DNA of 64,000 nucleotides from Closterium sp. NIES-65. Lineage: Eukaryota; Streptophyta; Zygnematophyceae; Desmidiales; Closteriaceae. A program made the translations under genes and the position numbers. The notes under the pieces are model-generated. The model was not told where the DNA came from, made no database searches, and saw only the letters and a list, made by a program, of their open reading frames with translations. Positions 52,866-62,926 of this stretch are shown here, in pieces (position 1 is the first letter of the stretch; every line of letters begins with the position of its first letter). The DNA is taken from the NCBI GenBank assembly GCA_948144175.1, contig CANXME010002183.1:248001-312000 (forward strand), given 5' to 3'.

Positions 52866-53389
52866 GTAGTGAGAACACAGGCATAGCTATGATCAATCAA
52901 AGCACCCGTGGCTTCATCCGTTGTTCAGCTACCACCGGTTTGGAGTGAGTCTCTCCAATCATGAGACGCAGTTCCCATGTGATGAGGTGGGGAAGTCGCG
53001 ACAAGCGTTGCCAATGATGGTGGCATTCGAAGGGGCGCGGTGATCCATCATGAAAGTGGGACACCAGGTCCGAGAATGGCGTATCATCAAAACAAGCAGC
53101 AGTGGGAGGAGCCGACCGCCAGCGCGAACGAGCCATGTATTTTATGAGCAACTGTGTACCCAGAGGTGACCGAGCAGGCAAGAGGTGGGCGCTAGGGCGA
53201 GCTATGGACCTGAACGCCATGCATTGGCCTGTGTCAACCCTGCGCATGTATGCAAGCAAGGTGGGAGCAGAAGTTGGACAAGGCGACGGCCGTGCGGCCC
53301 AAACATAGAGGGTTGCAATAAAGGAAGCAGATTCCCGAATGATGCTAGGTAAGCTGGAGGAGAGGAGGGAGATCCAGCACTCCATCGGC
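52866..53389. other. unassigned DNA, probably retroelement interior
   Basis: No recognisable domain on either strand. A 68-codon plus frame (53102-53308) has no family resemblance. It lies between the two LTR-like repeats. Confidence 0.3.
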
Positions 53390-54001
53390 TACCCCATGGA
53401 GCTGCGGTGGGTATACCCATGGGAGAAAGAGAAGGAAGTGCAGGGAAGGCATGCAAGCCATTCTGAGGAAGTGCTAGATGGGCCATGGGAATGAGATGCG
53501 ATCCGGAAGAAGTGTGAGGATTGAGATTGGTGGGAGAAGGCGTTGGAACAGTAGATGAGGAAAGAAAGGGCAGAGAGGGAATTCACCTTGATGGCAAAAG
53601 AGGCGGAGAGAGAAAAGAGGCTAAAGAAGGGAGGAAGGGCCGGTGGAGTTGATAAAAGGAAGCAGATGAAATGGCGGACAACATGATTGCGGAACGAGAG
53701 GAGAGCACGCAAGAGAAAGCCATGGAGTTTGGAGTTGCGGTGGTAAAATAAGAGGTGGCAGAATTGCAAGATGTGTTGAGTAACCTGTAATTCATATTCT
53801 TATCTACGGAATTGCAAGAGATACAGATTAAAGGACTAGGAAGGTGCAAGGTGGCAGAATGAAGCTCACCCTGACTATGGAAGTGCTGGTGTACCAGCGA
53901 AGAAGGCGGATGAGCACCGAAGAACTGGTGGTATGCAAGACCAAGTGCTGGGAGTTGATGGAGGCGAGATTGATAAGGAGATCAGAGTAAGCATATGTTG
54001 C
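53390..54001 (+). pseudogene. charged coiled-coil fragment, gag-like
   Basis: Plus-strand reading in shifting frames: MRKERAEREFTLMAKEAERE (53548 region), then KEADEMADNMIAEREES and EKAMEFGVAVVK, EVAELQDVLSNL (to 53790), then a polar tail with HPDYGSAGVPAKKADEH. The Glu/Lys/Ala heptad character suggests a coiled coil, as in the gag of some Gypsy elements. There are at least three stops and two frameshifts. The family is not identified. Confidence 0.4.
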
Positions 54002-54430
54002 GTGTGAGGATCGAGTCTCAAGTTCAGAAGGTATATATGAAAACCTGGGTACAACATCGTGTTATATATAGGCATGACACAAGGCAAATAACCCGAATTT
54101 TACTAGAAGGTTCCGAGCATTGAGAAGTGATGGGACGAGACCTTCCGAGATTGTATAAGGTTTTGGTGACAATCACGTGCACACAAATTTGTGCAAGATA
54201 GCTCTAGAAACTATAGTAATTTGGTGAAGCGATCCCATTCAAAAAATATGATTACTATAGTAAAGAAAAGAACATACTCTCAACTGTCCTCCGGTAGGTC
54301 AAATCCCTTCGAGCGAATCAGAAACTTTGGTGTGTTGTTGCGTTCGCGTCAATACGCGAGTACACGTACCACCTCGTACTCTGGTACATCTTGTATGAGA
54401 ACAAGTGGTGGTGGCGGTAGCTAGCTGTCA
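54002..54430 (-). repeat. LTR-like repeat, second copy
   Basis: Starts GTGTGAGGATCGAG and shares the block order of 51072-51305. The following 54231-54430 has no counterpart to the methyltransferase fragment of the first copy. Confidence 0.45.
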
Positions 54431-55260
54431 ACAGGAGTTGTGGAAGGCCACGCCCTCGCTTGGGTGGAGCCGACTTCGTGGTCGGGTGTGAGGAGTGCAG
54501 CCGATCTGCAGCAGTGGGCGAGCTGGTCGGCGGGTGTGGTCGACCTGCACGGGGGCCACTCCAAGGGCGCCGACATTGGGAGGGTGCCATCTTCGGGTGG
54601 TCGACTTGGGAAGTCTACCGGTGGAGGGCGTCGACTTGGGTGACACCGACCAGTCGAAGCCGACTGAGTGTGGTCGGCTGACAGGTGTGCTGGTCGACCT
54701 GGAGCTGGTCCACCAGAAGTGTCGTCGACTTGGGTGGTCAACGGGCACGTTAAGAAGCAGCTGGTCTACGTGGTTGCCCAGTCGACCATGTTACATGGGT
54801 GACGAGGTTCTGCGGAGGAGTGCGACGGTCGCCCAGGCGATAGTGGCGAGACCGACCTCGGTGGTGGTATCCCGAGGTTGACGTGGCTGATCAGATGCAG
54901 TCGCCAGCACGAGGTTGATTTGGTGTGTGCGCAATGCAGGTGACAAGGCACAGCACGCCAATCATCTGCGAGCACCTGCGAAGTAGGTGCGCTGCTGTTC
55001 TGCAGGAGCAACGCTGGCACTTCGTCAACCTGCAGCGTTGGCACGTTGTCGACTTGCAGCATTGGCAAGCCGCGACTTTGCATTGCTGGAGCGCGGTCGA
55101 CCAAGTCGTGCTGGAACGTGGTCGACCGTGCTGCACTGGCAGTCGACCTGCTTGCATGCTAGCTCTGATGTAGTCTTGTCTTGCCAACTTTATTGGATCA
55201 TTGTTCTCAACTTTTGCAAGTGAAACTCTTGCGGATTTGCCCCGTGAATGCACAAGTGCT
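54431..55260. repeat. GTCGAC-rich segment, second copy
   Basis: GTCGAC occurs about every 30-60 bp between 54538 and 54790, and GTTGGCAC / CATTGGCAAG repeats occur at 55010-55075. Multi-frame short ORFs reflect this composition. It corresponds to 51980-52865. Confidence 0.5.
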
Positions 55261-55422
55261 AGAGAAATACGAAGTTAACAAACGTAGAGATCACCCTTGC
55301 CCCGTGCCTAGCTTGTAGAAGCTCCCGTTGATAGAGTTATCTCCGCATGGTGCGGTGAGCGTGGATGGCACACAACTTACTGTTCAGTCTAGTCGACATA
55401 GTTGTCACTTACCTAAGTTGCT
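55261..55422. other. unassigned DNA left of Copia O
   Basis: Balanced composition with no coding signal. Joining it to 62927 across Copia O restores the pre-insertion sequence. Confidence 0.35.
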
Positions 55423-55427
55423 CGTAG

Positions 55428-55537
55428 TGAGAAAATGAACGAGAATGAATGAACTATGAAATAGTTGGGTACAACCCTAATTGGGTTGTACCCCTTATGG
55501 GTGAACACACGGATGTATAAGCTATAATGTTCGGACA
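55428..55537 (-). repeat. 3' LTR of Copia O, with deletions
   Basis: 110 bp against 129 bp for its partner. It lacks about 9 bp of the AAGTACTAACCC region and the CTACCCCACTACAG core, and has one change in TTCGGACA. The purine tract TATGGGGGTG follows at 55538. Confidence 0.85.
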
Positions 55538-55744
55538 CACCCCCATAGGCAAAGTGGGGGAGAACAAAGGGTCACAAGACCAGTCAAGCAAAGCAAAGCA
55601 AGCTCAGGGTGGATCACAAAGTCACCACACATTCCGAGCACAAGTTCAAGGCCACAAGGCCAGTTCACATGCAGGAGTACATATATATAAAAGGCTAGAC
55701 AAGCAAGAGCAGGTGGATATATATATGCAACAGTACAAACAAGA
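55538..55744 (-). other. 3' untranslated tail of Copia O
   Basis: Matches the tails of M (43702-43913) and L, with TATATATA stretches at 55680-55725. Confidence 0.7.
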
Positions 55745-57545
55745 TCAAGAGGTGAGCAGGTGAGGCAAGGCAGGCACAAGACCCAGCTGAGTACAGAAGT
55801 GCTGATGATCACAAGGCGCAAGCGCCTTGGTGAAGATATCAGCAGTGTTGGCCTCAGAGGCCACGTACGCAAGGCGCAGCTGACCACGCTGCTGCAACTC
55901 ACGAGCAAGGAAGTAGCGAAGAGCAATGTGCTTCGTTCTGTGCTCCAGTCTCTGCTCCCGACACAAGGCCAGCATGGCCTTGTTGTCTACGTACAGCACT
56001 GGAGGAAAACGAGGTGGCTCTCAAAGGTCAGTCAGCAGGTAGGTGAGCCAGCGAAGCTCCTGTGCAACCATGGCTCCTGCGTACATCTCAGCCTCACAAG
56101 TGGAGACGAGAACAGAAGACGAACGGGTAGCCCGCCAAGAAACAGAGCCGGAACCAAGGCTGAAGGTGTAACCCTGTGACGACTGCTGCGTAGCCTGGTC
56201 GTCAGCCCAAGAAGCGTCTGCGTGTCCAGTGAGGACCGCTGGACTCTGCCCTCCAGGCACAAGCCCCATGCCCGACGTACTGCACAAGTAGCGCAACACC
56301 CTCTTCGCTGCAGCCATGTGCTCCGGTCTGTGTCTCCCAGGAGCAACATAGCATGCGAGAATGCTAAGAGGGTATGCAAGGTCAGGTCGTGTGCAGGTCA
56401 TCAGGTACATGAGGCAGCCAACAAGCTCTAGGTACGGGCCACTCGACTCTACGGACTCATCCGAAGGCAGAGCTGAGAGCGAGTGGCGAGTAGGCAGAGG
56501 AGTGGCCTGAGGCGAGGAGTACGTGAAGCCGAAGCGCTGAAGGACTTGCTCCACCATGTGTGACTGAGTCAGGGTAATGGTGCGGCGTGCTCTGTCCCGG
56601 GTGATCTGCAAGCCAAGGTAGCTGCGCAGTTCACCCAGGTCAGTGCACGTATGTCTCTTCTGCAGCTCGGACTTCACGTGGGCGAGTCCAGCAGTGTCAG
56701 CTGTGGCAAAGACCAAGTCGTCGACGTACACGAGGATGTAGAACGGCGGCAAAGAGGTGTCGGTGTGCAGAAACAACGACAGGTCGGCAGTAGAGGGAGC
56801 AAACCCAAGAGCCGCAAGTGTAGTCCTCAGTGTGTCCTGCCACTCACGCGGTGCCTGGCGGAGACCGTAGACTGGCCGCCGGAGGCTCCACTTGGTGCCA
56901 GGAGGAAAAGTCCCAGTGAAGCCCATGTGGGCGGCGCAGCCAGATCTCCTCGTGCAGGCTGCCCTGCAAGAAAGCAGTGTTGAAGTCGAGAGTGTAGCTC
57001 GTAGTCACGGTGAGCAGCTATGTGCAGCAGTACCCAAAGAGTGGTCATCTTCGGGGTGGGAGAGAAGGTATGAAAGTAGTCAACTCCCTGCCGCTGACTG
57101 AAGCCACGAGCCACGTAACGCGCCTTGAAGACAGGCGGAGAACCCGGCGGCCGCTTCACCCTGAAAATCCACATGCCACTGACGATGTTCGCCCCAGGAG
57201 GGGGAACGTTGTCAACGTAGGTGCCTGTGGACTTCCAGGAAGCCATCTCTTCGTCCATAGCTGCCTGCCACTGAGAGGAGTACGGACCCTCTATCGCCTC
57301 CGCGTAAGAGTGCACAGTCGGGATGTCAAGTGCATCCGGGTCTCCCTCAGGGGTAAGCAGTACGGACACGAGATGAGGTGAAGCAGCAGCCAAACACTGG
57401 AACTCCTCGTGCCTGTCCTCAAGGACGTCCGTGCCAAGGGCACACTCACCCCCGACGGACGGAGGACAGGCAGACTCAGACTCAGCAACAAGACTGGCAG
57501 CGTAGTCTAGGCAACAGCGAGCAGCAAAGTCGACGAGCTCAGCAA
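55745..57545 (-). pseudogene. Copia O reverse transcriptase and RNase H
   Basis: Contains PPPGANIVSGMWIFRV, a short out-of-frame stretch (56927-56990) replacing LDFSTAFLQG, and YVDD at 56717-56728 with an intact YVDDLVFAT (unlike L and M). Then come LGLQITRD, DASWADDQ, CEAEMYAG, TGA at 56021 in LTDL-Gly-EPP, YVDNKAML and HLLTS at 55745. Confidence 0.85.
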
Positions 57546-58744
57546 CTAGTGCAGACGTAGCAGTGGACTCAAAGGAAGGGTCAGTGACAAAGTAGCAAGG
57601 AGACGCGTGACAGTAGGACTGGCAGCACGAAGAGGGTCCGACTCCGGGTCGGCAAGAGCAGGAAGAGAAGACTCAGGAGGAGAAGGCAAAGGGGCACGCA
57701 GAGGAGCAGTGGACAGATGCAGAGACATCCGTTGCGTGCCAGGGACAGGTGGAGGACGCTGACGCGAACCACGACCACTAGTGCGAGCAGCACGGACAGG
57801 CGACGCAGGGCGAGACGTAGGCTCACGACGCTCAGCAAGACCTCCAGTAGGACCAGTGTAGGGAGAAGGAGCAGGCAGTGGGGAGGCCGGCTGTAACTGT
57901 AACTGTGACGGGACAGGCTGTGGATACTCTAAGGGAGGAGGAGGACCAGTAGAAGGCAGGAGACCAAGAACCTGCTGAAGGAGCGGAACGAAGTACGGCC
58001 GAGGCCGCGCGCCGACTCCAGACACAGCAGGGACAACACCAGTACCTCTAGTGGTAGCACCAGCGCCAGCAGCACCTCCAGCTCCAGGACCTCCAGCAGC
58101 ACCAGTAGCAACCCCAGTAGGACCGCCTCCAGTACCGCCAGAAGTAGCCTCAGTGCCAACACCCTCAGCAGCTCCAGCTCCAGTCGGACCACGAGAAGAC
58201 GCAGTGGCTCCAGCCCCAGTAGTGCCCGCAGGCCCAGCAGCTCCAGTACACCCAGTACGAGCACCTCCGGGACCCACGGCACCAGCACCCTCAGCAGCCG
58301 AAGAAACTCCAGCTCCAGCAGCACGCCTCCAGGGCCGGGCAAACCACTCGCGCAGCTCCTGTGGAGAGAGTGGCTCCCGCCGAGACGAAGCACCCGGAGA
58401 ACCGCCAGGCACAGCACCGCCAAACGCCACACGAGCAGGCCCAGCTCCCTCAGGCTCCGCACCCCCAGACTCAGCACCTCCAGGCGTAGCACCCCCAAGC
58501 TCAGCACCCCCAGGCGTAGCACCCCCAGGCTCAGCACCCCCAGACTCAGTACCCCCAGGCTCAGCACCCCCACGCGTAGCACCCACACGCTCAGCACCCC
58601 CAGAGTCAGCACCCCCAGGATCAGCACCCTCAGCAGCACCAGAGTCACCAGCGACCTCGACAGGCTCAACTACGTCTACCTGGGACACACCTGAAGGGGC
58701 AGGACCCTGAGGGGGAAGGGGGTCTACCGGGGGAGGACCTGGCA
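57546..58744 (-). pseudogene. Copia O integrase-RT linker
   Basis: GGAEPGGATPGGAE-type 8-9 residue units (58440-58640), REWFARPWRRAAGAG, an Ala/Gly zone, YFVPLLQQVLGLLPS, PSPYTGPTGGLAERRE and SPTVTRLLAT. The frame is then lost at the deletion shared with M (about 57586). Confidence 0.75.
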
Positions 58745-59939
58745 CAAGGAAGAGCGGTGGTGGGGGGAGGGACGAAGTGCGGTAGGGGAAGAGACGGTAG
58801 TAGGGGACTGACTCGTCGAACGTGACGTCCTGGGAGGACAGAACACGGCGAGAGGTGGGGTGGTAGAACTGCCACCCTGGCGCCTCAAGGGGGAAACCCA
58901 GGAAGACGCAAGGAGTAGCACGAGGGGACAGCTTGTCCGCAGACAAGTCGCGGACAAACGCCCGAGATCCCCAGACACGGAACGCAGACGCATCGCCAAC
59001 CTTCCCCGTCCACAGCAAAGTTGGGGAGGTCTCCGGCATGGAGACCCTGGGGTGAAGGTTGATCTGATGCGCCGCGTATCGAACCGCAAACGGCCACAGA
59101 AAATGGGGGGCAGCTGCATGCATCATGGACGTACGGGCGACGTCCATGACCATGCCAATGCGACGCTCAACAATCCCATTTTGCTGTGGAGAGTCCGGAA
59201 GCGTGAAGGTCTAACGGATGCCTCGTGCACGACAGTAGGCTCGCAGAAGGCCAGAGGAGAACTCTCCGCCTCTGTCAGAGTGCAGACGCAGAACAGGAAA
59301 GTCCGAGCCGAAGCTCTGCCTGAGCTGGAGACGAGCTGCGCGGATCCAGTCGATCAACACCTCAGTGACATCACCCTTGCTGCGCAAGGGGAAGACTGTG
59401 GTGTAACGCGAGTAGTCGTCAACCACAAGCAGGAAGTAGTGCTCGTGACCCTGTCCACGGACCCGGGCCGGGCCCCACACGTCCATGTGAAGCGTCTGCA
59501 GCGGGGCCTCTGGCGGAGGAAACCGGGAGGAGTGAGGGGCAGCCCGCTGCCGCCCCTCGACACAGGGGACGCAGGTAGGGCCAGGCCCCGGTGGAAGGGG
59601 AGGGAGGTTCCGGGGAAGACCAGAGACAAGGACACGGGAGGCCATGCCTCGGAGACGAAGCAGGGAGGGGTGCCCAAGGCGGTGGTGCCAGAGGAGAGTC
59701 TCGTGAGACAGGAGGCGACACGAGCAGGGGGCAGACTCAGGACCAGACCTGGACGCTGCAGCAAACACCTGACCCGACGCAGCTACCTGACAAGACGCAG
59801 TGGGAGGAGACCCAGTGGTCAGTGTGTACAGGCTCGACCCCGGCCGACGTGTAAACGTGGCCAGGTGTCGGCCTGTCCGAGCGTCCGTGCAGTGGGTCAC
59901 CCGCTGACTCGCAGGAGTGAACTGGTGAACCCCCGCATC
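58745..59939 (-). pseudogene. Copia O pre-integrase and integrase
   Basis: HHRLGHPSLLRLRGM, CVPCVEG, HMDVWGPARV and LHSDRGGEFSSGLL, then TAG at 59211 where M has Gln (GIR-Q-TFTLPDS). NGIVERRIG keeps the catalytic Glu. The C-terminal CVFLGFPLEAPGWQFYH region is intact. Confidence 0.8.
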
Positions 59940-60452
59940 CTATAGGTCAGCAGCACTCACCAAGTTCGTAGAGAACGAGGGGAGGTAAAGACCAGACAGG
60001 GTGCCAGAGGGGGCCGCCGGACACGGGAGGACAATGGAGAAGTGAGCAAGGACAGGACCCCAAGAGGGGTCTGCCAGAGAGATTGCAACTGGCCGACCAA
60101 GCGGCATGAGTGTGGTGCGGTCTCGAAAGAAGGAGCGAGAAGCCCCCGAGTCAAGGGTGAAGGTGTGTGAGGCCGAAGCCAACGCAGTACCTGAGAGAGC
60201 AGACTCACCAGCACCTGAGGGAGGAGACGCACCAGCACCTAGAGCAGCAGCCTCGCTAGCACCTAGAGCAGCAGCCTCACCAGTACCTAGCTCAGCAGTC
60301 TCAATGCCCGGGTCAGGCGGAAAACACCGGTAACAGTCACCCTCATCACTAATAGTCACAGCATACATGGCAGCAAGAATAGCATCAAAATCAAGGTCAA
60401 AGATAGCTACTCCCGCCCTAGACAGCTCGCCCCAGCGAGGGATCTCAGTGGC
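59940..60452 (-). pseudogene. Copia O aspartic protease
   Basis: TLDSGASRSFFRD lies near 60135. It is preceded by the LGA-type Ala/Gly spacer and MYAVTISDEGDCYRC. It ends at TAG 59940 (CAG in M). Open from 60452. Confidence 0.8.
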
Positions 60453-60643
60453 CTAAGGGAACTGGTGACGCCAAGCGTCCGTCAGGCGGCCAAAGTAGCG
60501 CTGGGTGGAGTGCGCTCCCCCGCACTGCTCACCCGCGCGGTCGCCGGTGCGTAGGACGTAGGTGCACGGACCAGTACCCCCACCCCGCTGGCATGCAGCG
60601 TACAACTCACGGAGCTGCTGAGGGGGGGGGATGTCACGAGTGC

Positions 60644-60674
<31 letters not shown>

Positions 60675-61722
60675 GCGCTGACCACCACCGGAGCCGACCC
60701 TCTGCGCAGCGCCACCCTGACCAGCTCCGCCTCCTCCGCCGCCGCCTCCTCCTCCGCCGCCACCTCCGCCACCTCCGCTCCCACCGCCACCGCCGCCTCC
60801 GCCTCCGCCTCCACTGCCGCCACCGACACCTCCACCCCCGCCACCACTCCCACCACCACCTCCACCTCCTCCACTGCCTCCACCGCCACCTCCGCCACCC
60901 CCGCCAGCCCCTCCAGCGCCCTTGCCCCCTTTGCCCTTGCTGGGGCGGCGTCTCCCGCTCGGGGCAGACGCAGCGCCGACCAACTCGAAACCAACGAGGT
61001 CGGCCGCAGCAGCAGAGGCAACAGAGGGCAGGAGGGGGGAGGGAGAACACCCCTCAAAGATGGGGGTGCGAGGGTCACCACGAGAGGCTCCTACAGCGAC
61101 TATGCTCTTCTCTGCTGCTAGGAGGGCATTCTCGAGGAGGTCAACGGTGAGAGTGGTGGGGCAAACTGAGAGGAAGTGGTCCCTGACTACGTAGAGGGAG
61201 TCAGGGAGGCAGGTGACTATGTAGTAGAGGGTGATGTACATGGGGGGGGGGGGGGGGGGGGTTCTTGGCGCAGAACTCAGCAGGAAGCGCAGCGCGGTAG
61301 CGAGTGTCACTAGTGCGGAGGTGCGTAATGAGGTCAGCGACTGTGGGAAAGGCAGAAAGGTCAGGGAAGAGGTACGGTAGCATGAGGCGGCTCAGTGCAG
61401 CAGTGGTTGGGGAAGAGTAGCGTGCAACTACAGCGTCGTACAAGGTCTGAGCACTCTTGTACTGGCTAAAGTGCGCACGCTCAGAGGTAGGCAGGTGGCG
61501 ACGCACAGCAAGACGTGCAGCAGCATCGCGTGTGGCCAAGTGTGACTGAACAGTGGCGTCAGCATCAGCAGTAGGGGCAGGAGAGGCACCAGAGGTGAGG
61601 TCAAAGAGGGAAAGACTGTCTGCCCTATCGCACTGTAGGAAAAGCTGCAGGTCATCTAGCGAGACGTCAAAGTCAATGGCCCGACCCTCAGCGTCAAAAG
61701 CAAGGACACTAGGGGTAGCCAT
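60453..61722 (-). pseudogene. Copia O gag, frameshifted
   Basis: ATG at 61720-61722 (MATPSVLAFDAEGRAIDFDV). The N-terminal frame is lost at a 20-nt G run (61242-61261 on plus), and YITLYYIVTCLPDSL resumes in the next phase. That phase stays open through the Gly-rich tail (about 75 residues), a Gln run and the Cys/His motif, ending with TAG at 60453 where M has Glu (QFP-E-ATEIP). Confidence 0.85.
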
Positions 61723-62763
61723 GACATTAGTAGACTAGCAGCGCGAATAGTAGGGTAAGGGCAGTGCAGTGACAGAGGCGCTGCTCTTACCGGACAGGGC
61801 GGGTCGGGCGGCTCGGCGTCTCGGCGGCTCGGCAGGAACTGCAGCTCGGCGGCTCGGCGACTCAGCGGCTCGGGTGGCTCGGGAGGCTCGGCGGTACGGC
61901 GGCTCGGCAGCAACTGCGGCTCTGCTACTCGGCGGTTCGGGCGGCTCGGGCGGCTCGGCAGCAACTGCAGCTCGGGCGGCTCGGGCGGCTCTGCGGCTCG
62001 GGTGGCTCGGGCGGTTCGGCGGTACGGCGCCCCGGCGGCTCGGGCGGCTCAGGTGGCGTGGCGGCTCGGGCAGCTCGGGTGGCTCTGGTGGCTCGGCAGC
62101 AGCTCGGCGGCGTCGGCGGCTCGGTGGTGACGGCGGGGCCGCGTGGGGACGGCGGCGAGGCTGGGTGGAGCGGTGACGGGGCCAGCAGAGGCGGCGCCGG
62201 GGCCGAGAAGGGCAGCGCCGGGGCCAGCAGAGGTAGGCGGCGGGGCCAGCACAGGCGGCGCCGGGGCCGGGAAGGGCGGCGTCGGGGCCGCAGGGGTAGG
62301 CGACGGGGCCAGCAGAGGCGGCGCCGGGGCCTGAAAGGGGGGCGTCGAGGCCGCAGGGGTAGGCGACGGGGCCAGCAGAGGCGGCGCCGGGGCCGGGAAG
62401 GGCGGCGTCGAGGCCGCAAGGGTAGGCGACAGGGCCAGCAGAGCTGTCGCCGGGGCTTGGAAGGGCGGTGCCGAGGCCGCAGGGGTAGGCGATGGGGCCG
62501 CTAGGGCGGCTAGGAGGGGGTCGCGAGGGCGGCTAGAAGAGGCCGCGAGGGCGGCACGAACAGCCCGCGAGGGCGGCGCGACGCGACGGAGCCGCGAGGG
62601 CGGCGGATCGGGGCCGCGAGGGCAGCGCGACGTGGGCGCTAGGGCGGCGCGATGTGACGGGGCCACTAAGGCGGCGCGACAGGGTCGTGAGAGGGGAGCA
62701 CGACTCGGGCAGAGTCGGAGCACGCTCCGGGCAGGAAAAAAAATGTGGTGGGCCCTAGGAACA
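61723..62763 (-). other. GC-rich leader of Copia O
   Basis: CGGCTCGG-type arrays (61800-62120), then seven or so units of about 54-60 bp with GGGGCCAGCAGAGGCGGCGCC (62170-62490). A T-run and GGGCCCACCA follow near the primer site. Open frames are compositional. Confidence 0.65.
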
Positions 62764-62792
62764 GTTCCCACAGGGGAACCTGCTCGATACCA
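62764..62792 (-). promoter_or_regulatory. primer-binding site and hairpin of Copia O
   Basis: TGGTATCGAGCAGG (minus) adjoins the LTR at 62792. The perfect stem GTTCCC-ACAG-GGGAAC is at 62764-62779. Confidence 0.85.
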
Positions 62793-62921
62793 TGAGAAAA
62801 TGAACGAGAATGAATGAACTATGAAACAGTTGGGTACAAGTACTAACCCTAATTGGGTTGTACCCCTTATGGGCTACCCCACTACAGCCTACACAGATGT
62901 ATAAGCTATAATGTTCTGACA
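62793..62921 (-). repeat. 5' LTR of Copia O
   Basis: 129 bp, TGTCAGAACATT...CATTTTCTCA on the minus strand. Confidence 0.9.
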
Positions 62922-62926
62922 CGTAG

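Larger units (their letters stand above)
55428..62921 (-). mobile_element. Copia element O: full-length, minus strand
   Basis: 7,494 bp with a perfect CGTAG duplication (55423-55427, 62922-62926). All domains are present. Pol lesions are TGA at 56021, a compensating pair of indels near 56925 and 56985, a frameshift near 57586, TAG at 59211, 59940 and 60453, and the G20 run in gag. The 3' LTR has internal deletions relative to the 5' LTR. Confidence 0.9.
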
